Below are positions 40,501 through 51,752 of a stretch of 64,000 nt of DNA, piece after piece (positions within the stretch are counted from its first letter, which is position 1; each line of letters opens with the position of its first letter). Location of the stretch: contig NW_002476377.1 in NCBI RefSeq assembly GCF_000189635.1, positions 494,684 to 558,683 on the forward strand, given 5' to 3'. The notes under the pieces were generated by a model. It was not told the origin of the DNA. It saw only the letters and a list, made by a program, of their open reading frames with translations, and ran no database searches. The position numbers were made by a program, and so were the translations under genes. The DNA is from Tetrahymena thermophila SB210 (Eukaryota; Ciliophora; Oligohymenophorea; Hymenostomatida; Tetrahymenidae).

Positions 40501-43500
40501 ATAAGATTAATACTCTACAAATAACTATGATGAATTTTTTAATAAATAAAAGAATGAAAATTAAGAAGAATTTATTGGATTCAAAACAGCTAAAAATAAT
40601 AGAAAGTTAGAAGTAGATGAAAAAGTCATTGAGTAATTAACAAAGATATTTGATAAGAATGACAAAAATGTTCAATAACCACCTTAGTAAAATCAAATTA
40701 AAGAAGATAACAAGAAAAAAGAATAGAAATCATAAGATTACAATGACTTTTTTAACACCGCTGGGGATAACAACAATGGATTCTTTGGATTTAAAACTGC
40801 TAAAAGCAATAAAAAACTTGAGGTAGATGAAAAAATACTTAAATAACTAACTAAAATATATGAAGAAGATGATAAAAAGCATGAAAAAAAAATATCACCA
40901 AAATAAAATAAAATTGATACTGAAGAATAAACTAATTATGATGATTTTTTCTCAAATAAAACAAGTAGTGATGCTGGTGGATTCTTTGGATTTAAAACTG
41001 CTAATAATAAGAAGAATTTAGAGGTAAATGAGAAATTATTGGAACAGATCTCAAAGCATTTTGATTCAGATGATACAAAAGAATAGAAAAATGCCAATTC
41101 TAAAATAGAAAAATAATATTCAGATAACGATGAATTTGACGATTCAAAAAAATATGAAGACTTTTTTTCAAATAAATCGGATGCATCCTTTGGTGGATTT
41201 AAAATAGCTAAAGGAAATAAAGAAATTAAAGTTGATCCATCTAAACTAATGCAATTTGAATAATCTTTTTCATTAAAAGACAACGATTCTAATTTTAGCA
41301 AATCATCAGTCTAAGGTAGCAGAGTTCCTAAAAGAAAGATGAATATAGATGATGACGAAGAACATCAATAATAATAGCTATAAAAAGAATTTGGAAATAA
41401 AATGCTTAAAGTAGACTAATAAAATAAAATAAAACCTATCTCAGGGTCAGGTATGAAGGATTCTTATTCTTTTTCAAATGGATTTAAAAATACCCCTTAA
41501 ACCAAATCAGACAATAAAGATAGATTTAATTCTAATAGTAGATTCTAAAACAGCGAGTCTTCCTTTAATTCAGGCTTTCAAAAATCATCAAAGTCAGATG
41601 TAATTTAAGAGGATGATGGGGATGACGATGATGCATTTTCTCGCTTTATAAGATAAATTAAAAAGCCTGAACCAAAAAGAAGTCATCCAAAGCCATTCAG
41701 GTAAGTAAAAGTCGTAGATTCTTCAAAGACAACACCTATTGCTAAAGAAACGCCTAATATTAAATCTACTAAGATAGAGAGAAAGGCAAATTATAAAAGA
41801 GGATTGCTTAATTCTGAGGAGTCAGCTAACTCATTTCTTTTTGCTAAAGACTCTGTAGAAAAATCAGGACAGGTAAAAAAATTGTTTTTATATTTAAATA
41901 TTTAATTGTATACATTTTAATTAAATAGAAAAGTGGTAAATCCTCTACCTTAAGCAAAAAGTTTAAGCCACAAAGTATAGAAAGAATTAATGAGAGCATC
42001 AGTAAAGATTAGGCTAAAAAAAGTAAAGACACATTGAAGCAAGGCAACAGGTACTCATTTATAGATGAAGAAGATGAGGATGGTAACACCTCATATAAAA
42101 GATAGCTCTTTAATAGCTCATCTAAAAAATCTAACTTAAGTAGTTCCATGAAGCAAATACAAATTGCTTTAAATCACTAATACCTCAACAATCCTTTAAT
42201 TTAAATGAAGTACAACTATGATTCATAGATAGCGAATTCTAACTTTATTAGATATGATGAACTTAAACCAAAAAAAAATTAGATGGAAATTGAAAATGAT
42301 AATTAGACAGGAATCATTCAGAATATGGCTAAAGATATAAATTAATGCTTGTATTATTCGACTATGTGCAATTGTCTTAGAAACAACTTAGACAATCTGT
42401 TAAATTTTTAAGAAAATTCATTTACTTAGCGTATTGAGTGCTTTTGCTCTCTGCCTATTCCTTCAACAGAGCCTGTTGAAGAAGAAAATGCTCCAAAAAA
42501 GACAAAAGAAGCTGATGATGTACTTGAATACAATAAAAATAAACTTTAAAAAGGATTCTTAAACTACTTAAACTTTTTTGCCAAATTGCAGCAAAAAGAA
42601 AAAACTTTGGAAGAAAAATGGGTCAGAAATCACTTTAGATAAGTTGTTTGGAAATTATCTTGCTATGAAAATAATTTGGATTACTGTCCAGTTAATAAAA
42701 AGCTAACAGTTGAAAATATTTATTATGAGTTAGAGTACAGATTATATTCAGAAGTGTATGCATGCAAAAGATCTATCTTAAAATAAATTTAAGAACAAGA
42801 TGCAGTAAAATCTCTTAATATGGTATTAATAGTAGCTAACATTACAAAAGTAAATCAGTACGGATGCTATGTTCTTGAACTATCAGATGGTTGGTATAGT
42901 TTTTTCGTAGTGGTCTTAGATCATAAGCATGTTATTTCCAATGATCTTTATCAACAAAATAATAAAATTCTTTAGCTTGACTTAATTAAAAGAAATAAGA
43001 TATATATTGGTATGAAGATGTATGTCAATAACCTAGCAAAACCTAGTGTCGGCAACTTAGAAAATATGATCAATCCGAAATAAAATATACTCTATTAAAA
43101 TGTATATGAAATATTTTATAATAACATAATCAAGGCTCCAGCAAACTCTAAATTAGGAATCTGCAGCAATGCTTTGTAAAAATATTTCCCTCGTTCTTTG
43201 AAATCCATTAAACCTTGTGGAGGTGACACAATATAATCAGTAGATGTTTTTATTGTCAAAAAATATCCTCTTTGCTATGAGGCAGGAAATGTCAAGGTCT
43301 CCTTCTGCAATCCTAAATAAATGGAAGATGAGGGTATGGATGGTGGAAAGTAATTAGGTTTTACAGTTTTGGTAGTAGATTCGTTAAGCTATTATGACGA
43401 AACATTTAAGATAGATGAGCAACCTTGGGTTTATATCAATATTCATTCAGTCACTCATGATCTTTATGACTCTTTGAAAGAAGGCACTCGAATCAGGCTT

Positions 43501-44390
43501 TATAATCTCAAAGTAAATTCATTAAAAAATTTTTTTTAATTTTTGAAGAATTTTTTATAAATAAATTTAATTATTTTTTAAACCACATATAGATAAATAA
43601 CAGAGGATAGCAAAAAATGAAGTTTAATTATAAGTATCAGAAAATTGTTAAGGAAATATTGTATTTGGAAACAAACAAAAAGACTAAAATTGAAGAAATG
43701 AGCACTTTTATAAAAGCAAAAGAAGATTAGTAAAGTATGAAAAAATTCGGGTTGGAGCTAACTGAAAACTTTAAATTTTTGTTAGAAGATGTACAAGAGA
43801 GTATTTTCAATTTATAATATGATAAAGCTTTATAAGAGAGCTTTCTATAATAATACAAAGTAGAAATGGATGTTATAATGTATATAGTTAAAATAGAAGA
43901 TGGATCTTACTTTGGAATTAATCAAAATTATTCTGCAATATGCATTTCTCCTACAAATGAAATTAGATAGAGCACTAACAGTGTTTTTAAAAAATAAAAA
44001 CCAGATGATGAGTATTCTTTAGAAGATGCTCATCTCTATGATAAACTGAGTAAAAATAGAGAAATCAAAACAGCAAATTAGATTTCTGAAAAATCAAATT
44101 AGATAAAACCTAAATTACAAAATCCTGAAGAAGGTAAGATAGGTGTTTTCCTTAATGTTTAGCTGAATACTATTAAATAATCAACTTTAAGCACATCTAA
44201 TTTAGAAAAATATCATTTCAATTTCACTTTCAACACTTACAAAAAAACATATTCAGTGGATAATTTAAATGCTCAGACTCTTCCCTACTCTGATAAATAT
44301 AAAAAATAAATTAATGAATTAAACGAGTTTTTGGGAATCAGCTCAGATAAATTTTTAGAAGTATCCAATTATCTTAGAAATTATATTTGA
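37568..44390 (+). CDS. BRCA2: BRCA2 homologue (BRC repeats, helical domain, OB folds)
   Basis: This is the recombination mediator that loads RAD51 on single-stranded DNA in the nucleus. Exons 37568-41872, 41929-43512 and 43593-44390 are all in frame and give about 2228 residues. Residues 1 to about 600 are disordered and acidic. Three related units around residues 603, 730 and 853 share FSKFVGLFEDMNDEE. Four more canonical BRC-like units follow near 1003, 1073, 1140 and 1210, with GFKTA or GFKIA (the RAD51-binding F-x-x-A), then LEVDEK and QLTKIF. The second exon carries the helical domain signature (NHFRQVVWKLSCYENN, about residue 1669), OB1 (LELSDGWYSFF, about 1752) and the OB2 start (KPCGGDTIQSVDVFIVKKYP, about 1863). 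The region where animal BRCA2 inserts the Tower helices is only a short linker here. The last exon is a divergent C-terminal domain. Confidence 0.93.
39370..41260 (+). repeat. BRC repeat array within BRCA2, two sub-families
   Basis: Sub-family one (starts near 39379, 39760 and 40129) encodes GF(K/N)IS-x-K-x-QK followed by FSKFVGLFED and an acidic end. Sub-family two (starts near 40577, 40788, 40990 and 41199) encodes FF-x-GFKTAK-x-NKKLEVDEK and an LTK(I/F) end, spaced 63-70 residues. The F-x-x-A core is intact in all four members of sub-family two. Sub-family one has Ser in place of Ala. Confidence 0.8.
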
Positions 44391-45896
44391 ATTTAAATAA
44401 AAAATGTATAAATTTTACAAAAAATATACAATAATTTATATAAAATATATTTGTAAGAAGTAAAATTTTAGCAATATTTCATGAGTTTATTTATTAAAAA
44501 TGTAAGTATTTTAATTTTTTTATATGGCAATTTCTTTTCTACATCTTTGAGTTTTTAGTTTGTTTGAGTAAAAGCTCAACTAAATAAAAAATAAAAATAA
44601 TTTTGTCAAGAATTAATTAAATTGCAAGGCAATATTAAACTTTGGTCATAGTGTTTCTTTAATCAAATATTTAGTAATCAGATACTGTTTAATGAATAAA
44701 TTTTCTATCACATATTTTTGAAATAAAGCAGTAACTTTTTATATTCCAGTAATATAGAAAATAGACAGAAAGAAATAAAAAATTAATAATTTTTTTATAA
44801 GAAATATTTTAGTCTAATTTGAGTAAAGTAAAACTTAAAAGGATGTTTACTATTTATGTATTTATTTATGTCAGATATACATCAGAAATAAGTTTAAGGA
44901 AGGAAATCTTAGAAAGGGTATATTATTTTCTGATAGGAACTCACTCTATTTTTAATATTATGGTTAGTTAGAACTAACTATTCTAATAATTTATATTTGT
45001 AGACACTTCTGCTTTTGTTTTTATATATGGTAAAATAAGAAGTCTATCCCATAGGGGTATTTTTGACACTCATTTTTCAAAATTTTAAAACATTTTAAAA
45101 TTTTGAAAAATGAGTGTCAAAAATACCCCTATGGGATAGACTTCTTATTTTACCATATATGTTTTTTTCTAAACCTTAAATATGTATTTGCATTTAAGTG
45201 AATGAAATATTTTTTAAAAACATATTATATACAAAATAGATAGAGGATGTTTTATTATTAAAATTTTACTGCACCATTTTATTTTTATTTGAAGATAATG
45301 ATTTATGAAAAAAAAATATATATATTTTGTCAAATCTGTTTTTAAATTTGATTTCTTAATGTTATTGAAATATTCAATGAATGAATAAATAAATGAATAT
45401 GGTAAAGGAGAGAGAAATTTAAGAGAAAAGATTGTGACTCTATTTTAAATTAAAAAAGTTAATATATATGTTATAGCAATTTATGTTTAAAAAAGAACTG
45501 TAAAAATTTCTAAAAAAAACTAGCTATATAGTATAGTCTTTTTGAATTATTATTTTACGACAATGAATGATATATTGTTAATTCATTTATCGAATATGAT
45601 ATTGAATGTTTTATTCCAATGATTTCCTTACTAATTATTTAATTAACTTTCTAACAATTGAAAAAGCGCTGAAAAAAAAAGAAAAAATACCAATTTTTAA
45701 CACATAATCAAATACATACAAATTTTTATTAGTTTTTTTCGTATTTCTGCTGGTTATCATCATAAATTAATAGAATTCTATTAGAGATAACACATAAAGT
45801 ATTAAAAAGTAAAATAAATTAGTAAAAAGCTCATAAAAATTAATAAAGCAAAAGCAACCATTTATAGAGAAAAGTAAAGCAAGGTTTAAAATTGGA
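44391..45896. other. AT-rich intergenic, 1.5 kb, containing a large palindrome
   Basis: No coding frame is seen. The only structured element is the palindrome at 45023-45160. Confidence 0.6.
45023..45160. repeat. Perfect inverted repeat: 68-base arms, 2-base spacer
   Basis: The arms 45023-45090 and 45093-45160 are exact reverse complements, with only CA between them. The outer arm includes ATATATGGTAAAATAAG and an inner part carries CCATAGGGGTATTTTTG. GTTTTT occurs directly on both sides (45017-45022 and 45161-45166), like a short target duplication. No coding capacity. It could be a foldback or MITE-type insertion or a hairpin RNA source. Confidence 0.9.
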
Positions 45897-47393
45897 ATGT
45901 CATCATCACAACTTTAATCTCAAAATTAAAACAGTGGTGGTAACTAGAATGGAATGCAGAATAATTCAGTTAAACAGACAGTTTATAAAAAGATAGGTCC
46001 TTATTCATTGATCAAAGAAATTGGATAGGGATCTTTTGCTAGAGTTTACAGAGGTCGAACAGAAACCAATGGAGTTTAAGAAGATTTTGCAATAAAGATG
46101 ATTTCTAAAGGGTATTTAAGGGAAGATAATTAAGAACTCATTGACAAAGAAATCAGCATTCTACTTAAATTGAGACATAAAAATATAATCAGATTAGTTG
46201 ATTTTAAAAAAACAACTAACAATTGGTATTTAATATTTGAGTATTGTGAACTAGGAGATTTAGAGTAGTATATGAAAGAAAAGTTTAACGGGAAATTTCC
46301 ACTCAGCATAGCATTAACATTTATATAATAGCTTAAGTCTGCTTTTTAGGAGATTCGCAGGCTTAAATTTGTTCATCGTGATTTGAAGTTAGCTAACATT
46401 TTACTTACTAAAGATCTTACAGTCAAGCTAGGCGATTTTGGGTTTGCAAAGCATTTTGATGATAACTCTCTTCTACAAAGTTACTGCGGCACTCCTATAA
46501 CAATGGCTCCTGAAATTCTTAAAAGAGAAAAGTATAATGAGAAATGCGATATTTGGAGTCTTGGTATTATTATTTATTAGATGATTTATGGAAGGCCACC
46601 TTTTAATCCTCACAAAGGAGCTCACATTTAAGATTTGATTAACTTGATTGAAAAAAATCAAATTGATTTCTCAGCTATTCAAATCCCCCCTGAAGTCAAA
46701 GACCTAATTCTTAAAATGTTAGTCGTTGATCCAAATTAGCGTATAAGCTTTGAAGACTTTTTTGAACATCCTTGTATGCAGCCTTAGTACTTGTTAAATC
46801 TGGCTCAAGAAGGTCTTAGCGCTCTAAAAACTAACCAAAATTAGTCGTAGTTGTTGTTATAGTTTTAGCAGCTATAATAGTAAAATTTGGACTCATAATA
46901 AACCAGCCCTTAAGATGCCCCAGAAAATTAAGCAAAAGAAAAAGTTTTAGCAAATAAAGGCATAGAGATAAATAATAATTAAACAAACCAGACAGATAGT
47001 GAAAAGTTGATATAGCTCTCACCCAAAATGTAAAAGATGCAAATCAATTTACAATCAGAAGAGCTTCTCGAAGTTAAAGAAAAGTAAAATAGAGCTTTAG
47101 AATACATTTGGCAAAGAATGCATGAAATTTTAACAGAAGAATTAAATAAATATTTAGAAAAAATGGATGATTAGATGAAAAATGCTGAACAGCTCTCTTA
47201 AGATATTAGCACTGACTTTAGCTAATCTTGCTCATGGGCTTCAGTTCTCTTAGCATTACTCCAAACAGTTAAAACGATAGAGAACCATCTAGAAATTACT
47301 CTAATTATTTCTGATTCAAGCAGTAAATCTTTTTTGGCTTTCTACTTTAATAAACGAATTATAGATTTATTTTAAAACCAAAAACTTAATTGA
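45897..47393 (+). CDS. ULK/ATG1-like serine/threonine kinase
   Basis: This single-exon gene encodes 498 residues. The kinase domain (about residues 30-300) is complete: glycine loop GQGSFARVYRG (about 43), VAIK-type lysine in FAIKMISK (about 67), catalytic HRDLKLANILL (about 160), DFGFAK (about 180), CGTPITMAPEIL and the helix F region DIWSLGIIIYQM. The loop and the TP-x-x-MAPE activation segment are typical of the ULK/ATG1 group, which in other eukaryotes starts autophagy or controls Hedgehog/ciliary factors. After the kinase come a Gln-rich linker (about 310-350) and a helical C-terminal region of about 120 residues, as in ULK3-type proteins. Its own role in this ciliate is inferred only. 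All catalytic residues are present, so it should be active. Confidence 0.9.
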
Positions 47394-47574
47394 GTATTTT
47401 TAAATTTCCCTTTCATTTTTCAAATTAATTTTTAAAAATTCAGTTTTTTAATTTACCAAAATTTTTAATAATTGAGAGAAATTAGAATATTCCAATCCTA
47501 TCCTGTCAGTATTTGTGGTTTTTTATAAAATAAAATAAATTATACAAAAAAAAATACTTTTTTAAATAAATAAA

Positions 47575-48468
47575 ATGTAAATAATTAGAAAGGAATTTAA
47601 TAAAAAGCTGTAACCAGATTAAAAATACCATTTTTACTAAATTATTAGGACAATTTCTTAATTAAAATAGAAAAAATTCAAAAAGTTATAAAATTATTAT
47701 TAAAATAAATAAATTAAATTTATGAACAAATAAACAAAATAATACCACAGAATAGATTAATAAATGATAAAATATTATTTAAAAAGAGTTCAAACGATTA
47801 TAAAAATTATTTATCTGCAATTTTTTTTCATCTTTTATTAATTTTTTATTGATTTTTAACTAGATGGTTCAGAGAAATAATAGAAAGAAGAGACCTTTAA
47901 AATAGCTTTTCCAAAGTTCATTCAAGAGAAATTAAAAGACTTAAGCAAATAACTGAATACTATGATCAAAAATATTAAGATAGAAAATTCAGAACAATAA
48001 AAGAACACTGATGTTTATAATATGCTATTTGGTAATTTGCTGCATTATGCTGATTACTCCTTACTAAATGAAGTACTCACTTCTCCTTAATAGTAGCTAA
48101 AGTATTACTAAAGATGTATAAAGCTCTGCTAGTAGTTGCTTTCAGTAAAAGATAATGCTTTTTCAAAAATTGTTATTACAATCAACGACCCCAGCATGGA
48201 AATTACCAAATAAGATATTTAAAAAATAATTCAGCTACCTTTCAAGGATAAAGAAGAATAACCTATAAGAAAAAATAGCAACTCTAAGAATGAAAGAAAG
48301 ATAATTTCAATAGTTAAAAATTTAATAAACATACAAAAAATATATACAATCTCAAACTTCTTGGAATAGATGAACATCGTTGAAAAAACAGAAGAACTCA
48401 AAACTTAATATGAAATCTATCAAGGAAGATACGATGCTTGTTATTAAAAAATATCTCAATAAAGTTGA
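47575..48468 (+). CDS. Hypothetical helical protein; 5' end uncertain
   Basis: The frame from the ATG at 47575 to TGA at 48466 is unbroken (297 residues), but only the part from about 47870 looks firmly coding (IAFPKFIQEKLKDLSKQ, NMLFGNLLHYADYSLLNE, QRCIKLCQQLLSVKDNAF). The first 95 residues are Lys/Gln-rich and end in an odd Phe-rich run that reads like intron, so the true start or an intron may lie there. A GT at 47610 and an AG at 47863 could be spliced, which would join MQIIRKEFNKK to a different frame ending at 48011. The family is not recognised. It follows the ULK-like kinase by 180 bases on the same strand. Confidence 0.55.
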
Positions 48469-49516
48469 GATTCAAAAATTATCTTTTTAAAATCAATTTT
48501 AAATTATATTTAAATACAAATTACAACTCTCTTGATATAACTAAAATCATAAAAATTGTATTAGAAGAACTAGTAATTTACATAAAGTCTACCTACCTAC
48601 CCACCTAACTACTTGCCTGCCTTCCTGCATACCTATTGCCTCTATTTTTATAACGACTAATATTGATCTGAATAATACTAATCAATTAATATTTTTAATA
48701 CTTTGTTATATAACTTATATTTATAAATTTATTTTCTACTACAATCAACATCTTAAGTTCTCAACACTTTTTATAAAAGTTGAGACACCCAATATCATTA
48801 CTAAGCTCAATCATAAGAAGTTACATAAATAAATATGATAATAAAAATCTGAAGGAGCTTCAAAGTTTTTAAATAATATTTTAATTACTTTTATTATATC
48901 TGATTTAATTTACTACCTAAATAAAGCACACACAAATATTAATAGGTGATAAAATCATGAATAAATTACTTTATAATTAAATTTGTTAACATAAACTATC
49001 TAACTTGTATCTACTATTGAAGGTGTATATTCATTCTTATATCAACTCATTTTGTTGTTTAAAACCTAAATATTTTTACTTCAGTTTAATTCCTTTAATA
49101 TGATAATATTCTCTTTATATAAATATTAAAATTGTAGGCTTACTATAATATTACTTTTTATATACTCTAAAAATTAATCGAATCATAACTTGGCATAATA
49201 TTCTAACTAAAAAATTATTTAATTAAAAAATTAAAATTTTTATTAAACTTATTAAAAATTTTAATGAAAAACATTAATATTATGGTTAATATTTAAAGTA
49301 AGAAATAATTTTTGCTATTTATAAAATAGAATCAGATGATCTGATAATCTTATTATTAAAATATATGAATACAGTTTACAAAATAATATTATTAGAGTAA
49401 TAAAACTTTAACTTAAAAATAATCAGTTATTAAAGTTAAATAGAGTAGAAATTAATTTTTTTCCATTAATTTAAAACTTTTAAAAATTATTTTCACACAC
49501 ATTTTATATTTTTCTT
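48469..49516. other. AT-rich intergenic, 1.0 kb, with a CTAC/CTGC microsatellite
   Basis: There is no coding frame. A pyrimidine-rich imperfect tetranucleotide tract, CTACCTACCTACCCACC continuing as CTGCC units, occupies about 48587-48640. This is the only simple repeat of that composition in the window. Confidence 0.6.
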
Positions 49517-50362
49517 TCATTCTTTTTCACTAGCTTTTTTTAAATTTTAAACACTAGATTCTGTCTAAACAATCCATTGATGACTTAAAATTTCTTAGAT
49601 AGTAAGCCTATCAGATGGATTTGGAGCAATTAGTTGATTTATAAGATCTTTAAGGAGTGGAGATGGTTCAATCGCAAACAAATTCCAAAACTTAGACTTG
49701 CTCTTTGTAAGAGTTTAAAAGAAAAAATCACTAGAATCTGCTTTTGAAAAGGGCTGCTTACAAAAAACCATAGTAAAAAGTAATACTCCTAAACTAAATA
49801 CATCAGCTTTCTTCAAATCGATAGCATCAGGTTTTCTTGGAACCAACAAATTATCAGATTTCTATCTAATCAATTCAGGTGCTCTGCAGCATTATGTACC
49901 GGCACTTGGAATAAATTCTAAATCATGAATTTACTTTAAGAAAATGGCATTTCCAAAATCACACAAGTAGGCATTATAATTTTCATCTAGCAATATATTT
50001 TCTAATTTAATGTCTCTATGAACTATTTAAGATGAGTGTAAAATCTCAACAACTTTAATTATTTGCTTGAAGAAATAGTGAGCTCCTTCTTCGGTTAATC
50101 CGTTGTTATTAGCTACGAATTTAAAGAGAGTTCCATTAGAGGCATACTCTAAGAAGATTGCCTAAGTTGGTAACTCATCTATGAAACCTTTCATTTTGAT
50201 TACATTTGGTATTTTTTCTAAAAATGTAAGAGATTTGAGCTCCATTTTAAAAGCAACTTCTTTCTTAAATATCTTAATTGCTGTATTTTTGGGTGTGCTA
50301 CATAAATGAACGTCTGCCGTTTCTGAGGAGCTAAGAAGAGTTTAGAGCTCGTATTTATCCAT
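49517..50362 (-). CDS. Small serine/threonine kinase lacking a standard glycine loop
   Basis: This single-exon gene encodes 281 residues, little more than a kinase domain. The ATP-binding lysine is in AIKIFKKE, the catalytic loop is [11 protein letters not shown] (about residue 115), the metal-binding motif is DFGNA (about 134), and CCRAPELI and [14 protein letters not shown] follow. The activation segment is short. The N-terminal GxGxxG is absent: that position reads [12 protein letters not shown]. It may bind nucleotide in an unusual way or rely on another region. The general character is CAMK/SNF1-like, with a C-terminal helix ([12 protein letters not shown]) typical of that group. Start chosen at the ATG at 50362, which gives a normal N-lobe length. 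Confidence 0.87.
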
Positions 50363-51752
50363 TATTTTGTAGTCTAATTTTTTAATTTTTGATATCTATT
50401 AATTTATTTGCTAACAAATATATAAGTTAATTGTTCGATAGAATATTTAAATTGATTTAGTTTTACATTTTATTTCACATTATAGTAATGATTTTTGTTT
50501 TAATTTGTAGTGTAAGATTCTGATTTTTATTTGAATTATTTATAGTACTGAGCTAAATATTTTCCATTTACTTAAGATATTTACTTTAATTATTGGAAAA
50601 GAAAGTTCATACTAAATACTCTGTAATTTCAATTGGTTATGTGTGTTATATAAGACAAAGTAACCTATTTTTCGATTTTAAATAATTTATCTTATAGCTT
50701 ACAATTAACATTAAGATCAGATGAAAGTGTGTTTGTTAATTATGATTCATGTTTTTAAAAATATATCTTGTTTGAGGCTCTTCATTTTGATTTCTATTTA
50801 AAGTTATTACTAATATTTGAAGATGTAACCTTTTATTCAAATAATAAAATTTAATCATCTGAAATAGCTTACAATAAATAATTGAAAGTAATTAATGATA
50901 ATTAACAAAGTTTTTAAATTTTTTTCATAATTTACATAATCAATCCTGATTTTTACATCTTAAAAAATAATCAAAATTTTTAAAATGTAAAATACCAAAA
51001 TAACATTTATTTTATTTAGAATATTCTATTTATTTTTATGTTGTTTTAGCTAATTTCTTAAGTAAAAAGCTCTTTCTAGAAATTAAAAAATATAAAATTA
51101 TTATAATCAGTAGTAGTTTGTTGATTACCAGATAAATTTAAGATTTTTTATTTAATAATTTTGAATCGATAATCAAATTTAAATTCAAAGAAAAAGTATT
51201 AAAATATTTAATCATTATTATAAAAAGAGAATCAACTATTTTTTTGTGTTTCAAAAATAAATCTCCTTTTATTTATATCCATAAAAGTAACCAATTTTTT
51301 TAATTTTAATACTTCTTAACAAAATTAATTTTATTGAAAATTTTGTATAATTTTTTGAAAACTTTAAATGGATCAGCTATTTCTATTCATAAATAAAACT
51401 TATTACTATTATTTTCTTTCTTATTATTATAAAATTTAAAGGATTTATTCTGTTTTTTTATAAGAGTATTATAAATTTAAAATTCTAAGGTAATTTATTA
51501 AAATGACTTTATCAAAAGATAGCCATTTTTACTGCCTTTATGGATATTTATTTGAATGGAGCGAGTTTATGATTTGTAAAAGTCAAAAAATATTTACTCT
51601 TTTGTTTAATAATTTGTTTTAAAATGTAAAAAAAAGTAATCTTTAAATGCCAACAATTTAATAACAAATAACTTAATTGAAAGTCAAATAATTAAATTTC
51701 TTAATTAATTTTCATTACTGCTACATTAAAGTATGAAAATTTGCTGAAAGAT
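50363..51752. other. Divergent intergenic, 1.4 kb
   Basis: AT-rich DNA between two diverging genes; it must hold both promoters. I see no coding frame or repeat. Confidence 0.6.

Noticed and set aside
40936..41301. 121-residue minus-strand Ser/Phe-rich frame
   Set aside because: It is the complement of the BRC repeats in BRCA2.
46383..46580. Separate short kinase fragment
   Set aside because: It is only the TAA/TAG-bounded middle of the full ULK-like kinase at 45897-47393, where those codons are Gln.
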